Origin: Capsulimonadaceae bacterium
Lineage (GTDB): Bacteria > Armatimonadota > Armatimonadia > Armatimonadales > Capsulimonadaceae
DNA length: 64,000 bases
Direction of reading: 5' to 3'
Assembly (NCBI GenBank): GCA_031292625.1
Contig: JARLGU010000065.1
Span: 1 to 64,000, forward strand
The translations under genes were made by a program, and so were the position numbers. How positions within the stretch are numbered: the stretch's first letter is position 1; each line of letters starts with the position of its first letter. Positions 26,524-35,886 of the stretch are shown here, in pieces. The notes under the pieces are model-generated. The model saw only the letters and a program-made list of their open reading frames with translations. It searched no databases and was not told the DNA's origin.

Positions 26524-27681
26524 TCAGGACGCGCCCTGTGCCGCCCGAGGGGGAGCGGTCGTAGCGCTGACCACAAGAGACGTCTCCAAAATCATGTGCC
26601 GCGAAGGAGCGGATATGCCGGCCTGACCGGCGATGCGCTCAAGGAGACGCTCCGTTGCGATTTCGCCGATCCGTTCAAACGGAATGTGCATGGTCGTCAA
26701 CCGGCGCGGCCGCGGCGAGTATTGGTCGAGATCGTCGAATCCGCAGATGCTCATATCGTCGGGCACGCGGATCCCCTTTGCTTCCAGAGCATTGATCAAC
26801 CGGTGGGCGGTCGTGTCATTGTATACGAACAGCGCGGTCGGCGGGTTTTCCAGAGAGATGAAATAGCTTGCGGCGGCGTCAAGCTGAGTCGCGGGTGATG
26901 CGAACCAGTCGATCGCGTAAATGTAGCTCTCGTCAGCCAACAGCCCGGCGGCCTCAAGTCCGTCCCGGTACCCGGCCAATCGCTCCTGAACCGTGCTTTC
27001 ATCCAGCGGCGCCGTGACGTGACCAATCCGCGCATGCCCGAGTCCGGCCAGGTAGCCGACAGCGGTGCGCGCGCCAATGCGGTCGTCGACGCCGACGAAA
27101 TCGGTGACCGCGCCGGGAACCGTACGATCGACGCACACGACGGGGATTCCCGCCGCCGTGAGCAGCGCGATATCCCCCGCTGCCGCGCGCCCCCCCATTG
27201 CGTAGAGGATTACGCCTGCGATCCGGTCGCGAATGGCCTCGTCGATCGCGCGGCGCTGGCGGGCGATCGTATCCGCGATGGCCCGAGCGCCGGTGTCTTG
27301 TACGAGCATTCGTACGGAGGGCTCCGCGTGGCTAAGCGTGTTCTGAATGCCGCGCATCAGCGGCAACGTACATGAGTAGTAATCTTGCTGATAGATGATC
27401 ACGCCGATCGTTGCCGGCGCGACGGCGGATGGAGCCGGGCTCGGCAATGCAGCGCTTCCGATCACTGGACGGCATCCACGATGCTGGATGACAACGCCGC
27501 GTGCGATGAGCTCCGCAATCGCCTTCCGCACGACCGAACGATCGACGCCCGCCTCCTCCGCCAGCGCCCTCTGAGCGGGCAGCCATGAGCCAGGCGGATA
27601 GACCCCGCTTGCGATCCGCTCCTCGATGAGACGAACGATCCGAGCGCCGCCCGTTTGCCGATTGTTGATGTGAGGTGACAT
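26524..27681 (-). CDS. GntR-family regulator with LacI-type ligand-binding domain
   Basis: The product has 385 residues. A winged helix covers about 12-75 (ARIVRLIEERIASGVYPPGS, AQRALAEEAGVDRSVVRKAI), and residues 90-370 are a LacI-type periplasmic-binding fold (VVCVDRTVPGAVTDFVGVDD, GHARIGHVTAPLDES, ALFVYNDTTAHRLINALEA, MSICGFDDLDQYSPR). It is a sugar-responsive repressor of the same architecture as the regulator at 3927-5165. The alpha-mannosidase gene 780 bases away in the other direction is a candidate target. Ribosome site is weak. Confidence 0.87.
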   Translation of the reverse strand: MSPHINNRQTGGARIVRLIEERIASGVYPPGSWLPAQRALAEEAGVDRSVVRKAIAELIARGVVIQHRGCRPVIGSAALPSPAPSAVAPATIGVIIYQQDYYSCTLPLMRGIQNTLSHAEPSVRMLVQDTGARAIADTIARQRRAIDEAIRDRIAGVILYAMGGRAAAGDIALLTAAGIPVVCVDRTVPGAVTDFVGVDDRIGARTAVGYLAGLGHARIGHVTAPLDESTVQERLAGYRDGLEAAGLLADESYIYAIDWFASPATQLDAAASYFISLENPPTALFVYNDTTAHRLINALEAKGIRVPDDMSICGFDDLDQYSPRPRRLTTMHIPFERIGEIATERLLERIAGQAGISAPSRHMILETSLVVSATTAPPRAAQGAS

Positions 27682-27756
27682 GGTTTGCGAGATCGGGAAG
27701 AGGCCGTATGCAAATCACACGGCATCCGGTTGCTGAGAGCTTGCGCAACAGCGATC

Positions 27757-27814
27757 GCCCACGGCTTCAAACCCGTGGCTGAAACGTGCAGCAAGTCCGC
27801 TTCAGCGGACTTTT
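27757..27814. repeat. REP-like doublet of two palindromes
   Basis: CCACGG/CCGTGG (27759-27778) is followed by the perfect stem AAGTCCGCT-TC-AGCGGACTT (27793-27812). Paired palindromes of just this kind are widespread extragenic REP sequences in many phyla and are often linked to REP-associated tyrosine transposases; none is present here. The second stem with its TTTT end could also terminate transcription on the plus strand. This lies in the 27682-28460 gap with the tandem-repeat element. Confidence 0.6.
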
Positions 27815-27905
27815 CGTTCGATACAGACGCGTACTTCAGGACGTGGCGCAAGCCGCATGCATTTAGGACACATTCCTTGAGGGTGCGTAAAAATCGAAAG
27901 GTTTT

Positions 27906-28318
27906 GTAAGACGGCTCCCCGGCCGCCGTGGCCGTTTCTGATTAAAGGGACGGCACGGCAATCCTCCTGCTTCACGATGTGCGCTGGGATCGGACGCTGA
28001 CTGCAAAGGGCCGTGCGCGTGTTGACGCGGCCTTGTCAATCACCGCCGTGAACGAGGCGCGAGCAAAACCGGTCCGTGACCGGCGGACGATGGCAGCAAA
28101 GGGCCGTACGCGTGTTGACGAGGCGTTGTCAATCACCGCAGTGAACGAGGCGCGGGCGAGACCGGTCCGTGACCGGCGGACGATGGCGGCAAAGGGCCGT
28201 ACGCGTGTTGACGAGGCCTTGTCAATCACCGCCATCGACGAGGCGCGGGCAAAAAAGTGCCCCGGCGGCACGAGCCGTCCTGAATCTTTCTCGCAATACG
28301 CCAGTTTATGACACATAC
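27906..28318 (+). repeat. Dispersed element, copy with three 93-bp tandem units
   Basis: A unique left part (from TAAGACGGCT through GGGACGGCACGGCAATCC) is followed by three units starting at 28003, 28096 and 28189, with an exact 93-base period and a few substitutions between units. Each unit begins GCAAAGGGCCGT. Between units lies CCGGTC-CGT-GACCGG. The right part has GTGCC-CCGGC-GGCAC and ends near ACACATAC. The second copy (38145-38371) has the same flanks and one unit. Because 93 is divisible by three, several frames stay open, but no frame has a ribosome site or family resemblance. It lies upstream of the alpha-mannosidase gene. Confidence 0.8.
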
Positions 28319-28460
28319 TAAGGATTACACCTACCAAAAACGCCCATAACGATGTCTATCATAGCCCAAAGCGGGAGACATGTCAACTATGGGCTCAATA
28401 TCCCTTGATCTAAGGGGTATCATAGGACAATCGCCTAGAAGGTTCGAGGAAGATTGTTCT

Positions 28461-31400
28461 ATGAGTTGGCACTACACCGAGGAAAAAATAGCTCGGCAGA
28501 TCAAGGATCTTTTCAAAGCCGTCGTACGCGCATCGGTTCCACTGCCCGCCTTTCGCGTCACGCGCGCAACGGGCCCCGCCCCTGACGTCCTGCGCGAAGG
28601 GGATAGTTACAACGCCGAAGCGGAGACCGTCGCGCTCGAAACCCGTGTGGAGATCCCGTCCGGCTGGGCCGGGCAGCGCGTCTATGTCGCGCTCAAGCTG
28701 GTCAATGCAGAGAGTCTGGCGTACGTCGACGGCGTACCCACTCAGGCGATCGACCGTTACCATCACGACTTGCTGTTGACAGAATGCGCGACGGCAGGCG
28801 AAGCGCACGAGATCAAGATTGAGGCATACACGGGCCTTGTCGAAACGCGCAATGCAGAAGTCTTTCTTGGCTTGCCGACCAAGAAGTCGTCCTCAATCAA
28901 AGTCGAGCTGGATATCGCGCAACTGCAATGGATTGACAGGGACGCCGAAGGGCTGTATTTCGATCTATCCGTCGCCCTCGGGGCGCTCAAGACGTTCGAT
29001 AAGGCGAGCCGCCATTACTCGATCCTTCTTGACGCGCTCGACAAAACCGTCAACTTGCTAGACTTCCGGTACAGTCGCAACGATCCGCGCTTCTACGAAT
29101 CCGCCGTAGCCGCCGGTCGATTTTTCCACGTGAAATATCTCGACAAGTACGCCGCCGATCCGGAGTTTACGCCGGTCATGCGCGCTGTCGGCCACGCGCA
29201 TATCGATACGGCGTGGCTCTGGCCGCTTGCGCACACCCGCAAAAAGGTCGGCCGAACGTTCTCGACGCAGGTGACGCTGGGCGAGCGGTATAAGGATCTC
29301 GGCTACGTCTTCACTTGCTCGCAGCCGCAACAATATGCGTACCTAAAAGAGGATTACCCGGAGGTCTTCGAGCGCGTCAAGAACGCAATCGACAACGGAT
29401 CCTGGGAAACGGTCGGCGGCATGTGGGTCGAAGCGGACTGCAATATCGCATCCGGCGAGGCGCTTGTACGCCAGTTTCTCTACGGGCAGCGCTTCCTGAA
29501 GCGCGAGTTTGGCGACAAGGCCAAGAACGAAGTCGTCTGGCTTCCGGATGTATTTGGCTACACGGCATCCTTCCCGCAGATCATCAAAAAGGCCGGCATG
29601 AAATACTTCATGACGATTAAGATCTACTGGTCGCAGATCAACAAGCCGCTCTACCAAACATTCGACTGGGAGGGTATCGACGGAACCACGGTACTGACGC
29701 ATTTCTCGCCAGGCGGCGACTACAACGCCACTATGGAACCCGAGCAAATATCGCGTTTCTGGGGTGCGTATAACGAAAAGAAAATCACCGACACCGGGCT
29801 GTATATCTTCGGCCACGGCGACGGCGGCGGCGGCCCAACTCGAAAAATGCTCGAGAACGCTCGCCGCTTGCAGAACTTCCCCAACTCGCCGCGCATCCAG
29901 AACACGACCGCACAAGCGTTCTTCGAGGAGCTCGAAAAGCAGGTCGAGGGCAATCCCATGCTGCCGCGATGGGTGGGCGAACTCTACCTCGAACTGCACC
30001 GTGGCACCTACACGTCGCAGGGACGCAACAAGCGCGGCAACCGCCAATCGGAGATCGCTTTACAGACGGCCGAGCAACTCGCCAGCCTGGCGCTCGTGAC
30101 AACCGGCGCGTCTTATCCGCACGACGCGATCGACCGCGCCTGGGAGCTCACGCTGCTTAACCAGTTCCATGATATCATTCCGGGCTCGTCGATCCACGCG
30201 GTTTACGAGGACAGCGACAGAGATTATGCGCGCATCCTCAGCGCCGCCGGTGAAACATCGAGCTCCGCGCTTGGCGCGATCGCCGGCGCAATCGACGCCG
30301 CGCCGGGATCGGTCGTCGTCTACAACCCGCTATCATGGAAGCGAGACGATTATGCCGCATTGCCGCGCTCGCTGGGCGCTAGCGGGCAGAAAGTCACCGG
30401 CATCGACGGCGAGGCGCTCACCCTCGTCCACGCGGCAGCCACGCAGCCGCTTGGATATTCCGTGTTGGCGGGCGAACCTTCGCACTCCAGCGATGGCGAA
30501 ATCTCGGTAACGGCCGCGTCGCTCGAAAACCGCTTCTTCCGGATCGCGTTCGATGAGAACTCCGAGATCGTTTCGATATTCGACAAGAACAGCAACCGCG
30601 AAGTCGTCGACAAGTCCAGTTATTGCAAGGGCAACTCGCTGCTGATGTTCGAAGATAAGCCGATGAACTGGGACGCCTGGGATGTCGACATCTTCTACCA
30701 GGACAAGGTCTATCCGCTTACCGAGGTCGAAAGCGTTGCCGTCATCGAGAAGGGACCGTTGCGCGGAACCATCGAGGTTGTACGAAAGTTCGGTCGAGGT
30801 TCGACTATCACTCAGCGAATTAGCGTCTGGCGAGATTTGCCGCGCATCGATTTCGACACGCTGGTCGACTGGCAAGAGCGGCAGATGATGCTCAAGGCAG
30901 CGTTCCCGGTTCTCGTCCACGCATCCAGTGCGACGTACGACATTCAGTTCGGCAACGTCGTGCGCCCCACCCATTGGAACACGACCTGGGATTGGGCGCG
31001 GTTTGAAGTCTGCGCGCATAAATGGGCGGATCTCTCCGAAGGCGGCGAGGGCGGCTATGGCGTGTCGCTTTTATCCGACTGCAAATACGGCTGGGACATC
31101 AAAGGCAACGTCATGCGCCTGACGCTCCTCAAAGGCCCCGTCGCGCCGGATCCGGACGCCGATCTCGGCATGCACCGCTTCACATACAGCCTCTATCCGC
31201 ACGCCGGAGATTGGCGAGCCGCGCAAACGGTTCGCCGGGCGTACGAGTTGAACGTCCCCATCAAAGCCGCTAAAGTGACCGCCTGCGGAAACCTGCCGTC
31301 ATCGCTGTCTCTTGTTCACGCCGAGCAGGAAAACCTCGTGATCGAGACTCTCAAAAAGGCGGAAGATGAAAACGCGCTGATCGTCAGGTTCTACGAGGCC

Positions 31401-31586
31401 TATGGCCGCCGCGGAACAGGCGCGCTGAGCTTTTGCGGCGATGTCGCGTCGGCATGCGAGGTGAACTTGATGGAAGAGCACACCCCGGAAACGGTAGCGG
31501 CGCGCATCGACGTCGCCGGTCCAAACGTCTCGTTCGATTTCGCGCCGTACGAAATTAAAACGCTGAAGGTGGTGCTGAAGGCGTAG
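28461..31586 (+). CDS. GH38 alpha-mannosidase
   Basis: The 1041-residue enzyme removes alpha-linked mannose. GH38 marks are clear: zinc-site motif GHAHIDTAWLWP with H247 and D249, catalytic nucleophile D363 in VWLPDVFGY, YFMTIKIYWSQ, and the later NQFHDIIPGSS helix. The C-terminal half is the usual beta-sandwich (FFRIAFDENSEIVSIFDKNS). No signal peptide is visible, so it is probably cytoplasmic and acts on imported oligosaccharides. Start ATGAGTTGGCAC is preceded by GAGGAAG; an upstream in-frame ATG at 28380 is less likely. Likely controlled by the GntR/LacI regulator across the repeat region. Confidence 0.93.
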   Translation: MSWHYTEEKIARQIKDLFKAVVRASVPLPAFRVTRATGPAPDVLREGDSYNAEAETVALETRVEIPSGWAGQRVYVALKLVNAESLAYVDGVPTQAIDRYHHDLLLTECATAGEAHEIKIEAYTGLVETRNAEVFLGLPTKKSSSIKVELDIAQLQWIDRDAEGLYFDLSVALGALKTFDKASRHYSILLDALDKTVNLLDFRYSRNDPRFYESAVAAGRFFHVKYLDKYAADPEFTPVMRAVGHAHIDTAWLWPLAHTRKKVGRTFSTQVTLGERYKDLGYVFTCSQPQQYAYLKEDYPEVFERVKNAIDNGSWETVGGMWVEADCNIASGEALVRQFLYGQRFLKREFGDKAKNEVVWLPDVFGYTASFPQIIKKAGMKYFMTIKIYWSQINKPLYQTFDWEGIDGTTVLTHFSPGGDYNATMEPEQISRFWGAYNEKKITDTGLYIFGHGDGGGGPTRKMLENARRLQNFPNSPRIQNTTAQAFFEELEKQVEGNPMLPRWVGELYLELHRGTYTSQGRNKRGNRQSEIALQTAEQLASLALVTTGASYPHDAIDRAWELTLLNQFHDIIPGSSIHAVYEDSDRDYARILSAAGETSSSALGAIAGAIDAAPGSVVVYNPLSWKRDDYAALPRSLGASGQKVTGIDGEALTLVHAAATQPLGYSVLAGEPSHSSDGEISVTAASLENRFFRIAFDENSEIVSIFDKNSNREVVDKSSYCKGNSLLMFEDKPMNWDAWDVDIFYQDKVYPLTEVESVAVIEKGPLRGTIEVVRKFGRGSTITQRISVWRDLPRIDFDTLVDWQERQMMLKAAFPVLVHASSATYDIQFGNVVRPTHWNTTWDWARFEVCAHKWADLSEGGEGGYGVSLLSDCKYGWDIKGNVMRLTLLKGPVAPDPDADLGMHRFTYSLYPHAGDWRAAQTVRRAYELNVPIKAAKVTACGNLPSSLSLVHAEQENLVIETLKKAEDENALIVRFYEAYGRRGTGALSFCGDVASACEVNLMEEHTPETVAARIDVAGPNVSFDFAPYEIKTLKVVLKA

Positions 31587-31702
31587 ACGAGAGGGCGTCG
31601 AGACGCTTATCGTGTCCAGTGGGGTAAGTGGGCAGGCGAATAACCGTATTTCGCGGAGCCAGCCTTTTGCCTCATTCCTGAATCGCATGTCCCCATGCTT
31701 GC

Positions 31703-32707
31703 TTGGCGAAGGGTATCATAGAGCACGTGCATTTATTGTCCACGGTTTTGATATCCGCGCTTCCGTTGTTCAGCTTGGTTGGACTCGGTTACTTCGCGAA
31801 ACGTTACCGGGTCCTCCACCTTACCGACAGCGACGTGCTGAGCCGGTTCGTGATGGACATCACCCTACCGGCGTTCATCATTGACGCGCTGCTCAGCAAT
31901 AAGATCCATTCTTCTTATGCTGGGCTGCCGCTTGTCATTTGGACCGCTCAAATCGCCGTCTTCGTCCTGGCGATCGCCATTTCCAAGCTCCTCCGGTACG
32001 GCCCCAAACAAACGGGAACCACGGCGCTTGTCGCGACCTTCGCCAATACCGGTTACCTGGGCTATCCGATGACAATGGCGCTGTTCCCGACCATGATGCC
32101 CGCGACCGTTATCATGGACCAGATCGGGATGGGAACGCCGCTGTATCCAACGGCCGGGATGCTTGGGTCGATCTACGGACGCTCTACCGGGCAAACTCTC
32201 AGGCAGAGCGTCGTAAGGGTGCTTCGATCGCCGCTCTTCGTCGCGATGATCGCGGGGCTTATTATCCGGCTCATCCCATGGCCCGGACCGCCAGCGACCG
32301 GCAACTGGTCGTTACCGTACTCGGTGGCGGCTGCGGTGGCGCACGGCATCGGCGTAAGCCTGCACTATATCGCCGGAGCGACCGTTCCGGTCGTGTTGAT
32401 CTCGCTGGGCATCATTTTGCGGCCATCGGCGCTGCGCCAATGTCTGCCTCAGGTCGGCGTCATCGCGATCTTGAAGCTGGTGGTCGCCCCCATCGTCGGC
32501 TTTCTCGTCGCCCGGCACGTCCTGGGCATCCACGACCACATACTCACCGCCGTGTGCGTCCTCGAGTGCTCCCTGCCTCCATCGGCAAACGCCACGCTGC
32601 TTTCGGGACAGTACGACATGGACGGCACGTTGGGCGCTGCGGCGTTCTTCGCGCTCACTCTTGGGTCGGCGCTGACGATCCCTCTGATGCTCGCCATTCT
32701 GCACTGA
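31703..32707 (+). CDS. AEC (auxin efflux carrier-like) family transporter
   Basis: The product of up to 334 residues has about ten hydrophobic helices, with the family patterns LFSLVGLGYFAKRYRVL near the N-terminus, FANTGYLGYPMTMALFP in the middle and a final SLPPSANATLLSGQYDMD region, as in bacterial AEC carriers for organic acids such as malate. The start is uncertain: TTG at 31703 or GTG at 31727; neither has an ideal ribosome site. An intrinsic terminator follows (32777-32798). The substrate is unknown. Confidence 0.85.
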   Translation: MAKGIIEHVHLLSTVLISALPLFSLVGLGYFAKRYRVLHLTDSDVLSRFVMDITLPAFIIDALLSNKIHSSYAGLPLVIWTAQIAVFVLAIAISKLLRYGPKQTGTTALVATFANTGYLGYPMTMALFPTMMPATVIMDQIGMGTPLYPTAGMLGSIYGRSTGQTLRQSVVRVLRSPLFVAMIAGLIIRLIPWPGPPATGNWSLPYSVAAAVAHGIGVSLHYIAGATVPVVLISLGIILRPSALRQCLPQVGVIAILKLVVAPIVGFLVARHVLGIHDHILTAVCVLECSLPPSANATLLSGQYDMDGTLGAAAFFALTLGSALTIPLMLAILH

Positions 32708-32750
32708 GTGGACTTCGCCGGGAAGCTTAATTCACACTCTCGTTTCGCCC

Positions 32751-32793
32751 GATCCTTCCGTAGCGGAAGGCGGGGTCCGAGAGGTCTTCTCGG
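32751..32793. repeat. Third-locus copy of the double-hairpin repeat
   Basis: CCTTCCG-TAG-CGGAAGG (32754-32770) leads into CGGGGTCC and the hairpin CCGAGA/TCTCGG containing GAGGTCT. The order matches the repeats at 58-113 and beside the DUF559 gene, with different stem sequence. No nuclease gene is here. Confidence 0.5.
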
Positions 32794-32798
32794 TTTTT
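32777..32798 (+). terminator. Intrinsic terminator after the AEC transporter gene
   Basis: CCGAGA (32777-32782) pairs with TCTCGG (32788-32793) and TTTTT follows directly. A second, larger stem GCCTCCT/AGGAGGC (32817-32867) precedes the convergent gene. Confidence 0.75.
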
Positions 32799-32883
32799 AG
32801 AGGAGTACGAAATAGAGCCTCCTTGTAAACCGGCTTCGCGGCCGCGGCAAACGAGGCGTTAGGAGGCAAGGCGCTTTGAACGA

Positions 32884-33711
32884 TCAGCGTCCCGCGCAGT
32901 CGAGGACGTACTGCCGCGCGGCAACCAGATCCTCCATAACGGCGGCGGAGTGAGGATGCAGCAGATGCGGGATATCGGCTGCCGCATTTGTTTCGATGGC
33001 TTCGAGGATGTTGCGAAAGTCCAACGTGCCGCGACCAGGCAGCGGATGCGTCAAGCTGCTTTCGCGAATGATAAGGTCGCTAAGCGTTACGAGGCTGGCC
33101 ATTGGCGCAAGCGCCGCAATAATCCGCCCGACGATCTCCGGGTGCTTCGAGTAGAGCGTCGGAGCAATCATATAGGCGGGATCGAGGTTCAACGTGACGC
33201 GATCGGCGGCAAAATCGTCCGGCAATCGCAGCGTGGTTGCGATGTCATGCAGGATGTGCGCGTAGCACGGCTGAAGGGCGACCGTCAATGCCGGCTCGGT
33301 AAACTGGCCGAGCAGCCGTTGCAGCTCAAACACCATGGCGAAATAGGCATCTTCGCCAAGATTCAGCAGGCTCGGTTCCGTCCACTTGCGCGCATAGGTT
33401 CCGCTCCACAGGACGAGTTTCCGGCAATCTCCAAACGCATCAATATTTCGTCCTAGCGCAAGCAGGTCCGCCTCATCCTCGCTATGGACGGCTTTATCGG
33501 CCAAACGCAGAAGATTGGCGAGGCAACCGACCGCGACGACCCGGAAGGCGTGCGTTTCCGCCGCCGCCGCAACATGGCGGATAATCGATGCCGTCAGCGG
33601 GCTCCAGACAAAGTTCACCTGGCCGTGATCGAAGCCCGCTTCCCGCGCTCTGCGGAACACGACGTCGGCAAACCGGGGATTCTCGATTGTCACGACAACG
33701 CCGAGTTCCAT
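32884..33711 (-). CDS. Sugar phosphate isomerase/epimerase-like TIM-barrel protein
   Basis: The 275-residue protein resembles the AP endonuclease family 2/xylose isomerase-like barrel: FRRAREAGFDHGQVNFVWSP, RKLVLWSGTYARKW, LTVALQPCYAHILHDIATTL, VTLNLDPAYMIAP and a final HLLHPHSAAVMEDL. Candidate metal ligands are the Q/H/D residues at strand ends. The start MELGVVV fits a TATAAT box about 30 bases upstream, which rules out the longer frame starting at 33774. It probably isomerises or epimerises a sugar derivative. Confidence 0.75.
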   Translation of the reverse strand: MELGVVVTIENPRFADVVFRRAREAGFDHGQVNFVWSPLTASIIRHVAAAAETHAFRVVAVGCLANLLRLADKAVHSEDEADLLALGRNIDAFGDCRKLVLWSGTYARKWTEPSLLNLGEDAYFAMVFELQRLLGQFTEPALTVALQPCYAHILHDIATTLRLPDDFAADRVTLNLDPAYMIAPTLYSKHPEIVGRIIAALAPMASLVTLSDLIIRESSLTHPLPGRGTLDFRNILEAIETNAAADIPHLLHPHSAAVMEDLVAARQYVLDCAGR

Positions 33712-33739
33712 ACCTAACAGCCCTTCGTCAGACGTGCAC

Positions 33740-33768
33740 ATTATACCGGATAGCCCTACACACTCCAA
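33740..33768 (-). promoter_or_regulatory. Promoter of the isomerase-like gene
   Basis: On the minus strand TTGGAG (33768-33763), 17 bases and TATAAT (33745-33740) lie upstream of ATG 33711. The -10 is perfect and the -35 weak. The 326-base gap 33712-34037 shows nothing else I can support. Confidence 0.6.
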
Positions 33769-34037
33769 CCGCAACGGGGCGCGATTGTAAGACCTTCTCG
33801 TACTAACTTAGCAAAACTGCGCCCTGGATATCGCCGGTTCGCTGATTCGCGCCCGGACAGCGACCGCCGGATGCCGCCTGCCACGGTCTCTCACTGCCAG
33901 AATTGTGCCAAGGAGAGCGAACAGACCGTTAAGCGCATCAAATCCGCGAAAATCCCAGACAGCAGCCAAACGTATAGACCTATTGAACGACCACGCGGGA
34001 TCCGATACTTCATCTATCTTATGACAACGGACTTCTT

Positions 34038-35879
34038 ATGCGTGTTCCGCTGCCCCACAACGAAAAAAATAGATTGGCGATGCTTCAGAACTCAGGCATT
34101 CTGAACACGCCGTTGGATCATTCCTACGACGATCTCGTGGCTCTGGCAATCCATGTCTGCCGGATGCCAATTGCCGCGATCAGTCTGACGGATGATAGCA
34201 GGCAATGGCTAAAATCCGCGCATGGGCTGGACTTCACGGAAATGGCGCGCGCCCACTCGTTTACCGCGCACGCCATATTGGAGCAGGACCTCTTCGAGGT
34301 GCCCGATGCGCTCGCCGACCCACGATTTGCCAAACTCGATATTGTAACGAAATCGCCCTTCGCTCGCTTCTATGCCGGAGCGCCCATTCTATCGAAAGAA
34401 GGTCTTGCATACGGATCCGTCTGCGTGTTGGATACCAAGCCCGGCCAACTCACGACGGATCAGCGCGATATGCTCAAGCACATCGCCAATCAAGCGGCGT
34501 GCCAGATCGAACTTCACCGCGAGATTCGAGAACGCGAGCAGCTTCTTGCCCGTATCGACGCCAGCGAAACGCGCCTTCGCCGGGCACAGAAACTTGCCGG
34601 GGTTGGCGACTGGATGTTCGAACTCAAGACCATGACCATGAGCTGGTCGGCTCAGATGTACGAGATCTTCGGATTTAACCCCATCTACGGGCCGCCAACT
34701 CTCAACCAGATTCTGTCGCGCTATCATCGTGAAGATGTTCACGAAGCGGAAAAGGCGATGAAGCTGAGCGCGCAAACGGGCGCTCCCCTTGATTTCGACG
34801 TACGCATAGTTCTTCCAGATGGCACTCTTCGATGGATCCATGAACTGGGCCGCGTCGAGTTCAACGATGCCGGAAAACCGTACAGACTTGTCGGCGCTAC
34901 GACGGACATAACCGAACGCAAGAAAGCCGCCGAAGAGAAGGCCTGGATGGCATCGATCATCGATTCATGCAGCGACGCCGTCATCAGCGTTGACGGCAAC
35001 GGCGTAGTTGTCAGCTGGAACAAGGCCGCGGAGACTATGACCGGTTTCCTGGCCAATGAAATGATCGGCCGCTCTGCCGCCTGGCTGCTTTTGGAGCACT
35101 CTTCCGTGACCCTGCAGGACTTGATTGATCCCGTGATCAACGACGGCGAGTCATCAAAAGTTGTCGCCAAACGCCGCCGCCGCGACGGCTCGTGGTTCGA
35201 TGCATCCGCATCGGTTTCGCCGATCTGTGATTCAACCGGCTTAATTACCGGCGTCGCTGCGGTCGTCCGGGACATCACAAACATCAAGGAGGCCGAAGCG
35301 AAGCTCCAATCCTACGCCGTCCAACTTGAGCAGCAGCGTGATGCACTGTCAGCCGCGAACGAGAAACTCGAGGCGCTAGCGACCCTCGACGGCCTGACGG
35401 GCCTAAAGAACCATCGCTGTATGCAGCAGTCGCTCCAAGAGGAGTATCATCGCCATCAGCGCTATGGCGCGCCGCTCTCTATACTAATGCTAGATGTCGA
35501 CAGCTTCAAGACCTTCAACGACGCTTTTGGGCACCCGGCGGGCGACGACGTCCTTCGCGCAATCGCGGACATCTTAACCGCGGCCTGCCGGGATACGGAT
35601 ATCGTGGCGCGGTACGGCGGCGAGGAGTTCCTCGTCATCCTTCCGAATACCGAGCTCGAAGGGGCGGTTCAGCATGCGGAGCGCATCCGAGCCGAAATCG
35701 AGAACGCCGCCTGGACGAAGCGGCCAATTACGGTGAGCATCGGCGGCTGCCACGCGCATCGCCATTTATCCGCATCGTCGCTCCTTGAATGTGCGGATGA
35801 GGCGCTTTACCGCTCCAAACTGAACGGCCGGAATCGCGTGACATGCGGCTGTGAAGCCCTGCTGGATCTTGCCGCCTAA
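34038..35879 (+). CDS. GAF-PAS-PAS-GGDEF diguanylate cyclase
   Basis: The 613-residue sensor has a GAF domain (5-165; PIAAISLTDDSRQWLKSAHG), two PAS domains (about 185-295 and 300-425; GDWMFELKTMTMSW, VSWNKAAETMTGF), a short coiled coil and a GGDEF domain. The active site is GGEEF at residues 527-531. An allosteric inhibition I-site RDTD lies exactly five residues before it, so product feedback is expected. It makes c-di-GMP from two GTP. No transmembrane segment is present, so it senses a cytoplasmic signal. A c-di-GMP riboswitch lies at 59104-59201. Confidence 0.93.
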   Translation: MRVPLPHNEKNRLAMLQNSGILNTPLDHSYDDLVALAIHVCRMPIAAISLTDDSRQWLKSAHGLDFTEMARAHSFTAHAILEQDLFEVPDALADPRFAKLDIVTKSPFARFYAGAPILSKEGLAYGSVCVLDTKPGQLTTDQRDMLKHIANQAACQIELHREIREREQLLARIDASETRLRRAQKLAGVGDWMFELKTMTMSWSAQMYEIFGFNPIYGPPTLNQILSRYHREDVHEAEKAMKLSAQTGAPLDFDVRIVLPDGTLRWIHELGRVEFNDAGKPYRLVGATTDITERKKAAEEKAWMASIIDSCSDAVISVDGNGVVVSWNKAAETMTGFLANEMIGRSAAWLLLEHSSVTLQDLIDPVINDGESSKVVAKRRRRDGSWFDASASVSPICDSTGLITGVAAVVRDITNIKEAEAKLQSYAVQLEQQRDALSAANEKLEALATLDGLTGLKNHRCMQQSLQEEYHRHQRYGAPLSILMLDVDSFKTFNDAFGHPAGDDVLRAIADILTAACRDTDIVARYGGEEFLVILPNTELEGAVQHAERIRAEIENAAWTKRPITVSIGGCHAHRHLSASSLLECADEALYRSKLNGRNRVTCGCEALLDLAA

Positions 35880-35886
35880 CCGGGCG

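Noticed and set aside
27906-28318. CRISPR array
   Set aside because: The units are adjacent 93-bp repeats with no unique spacers, and no cas gene is present.
27972-28337. Protein-coding frames of 110-121 codons across the tandem repeats
   Set aside because: They exist on both strands because the 93-base period is divisible by three; no ribosome site, start choice or family match supports either.
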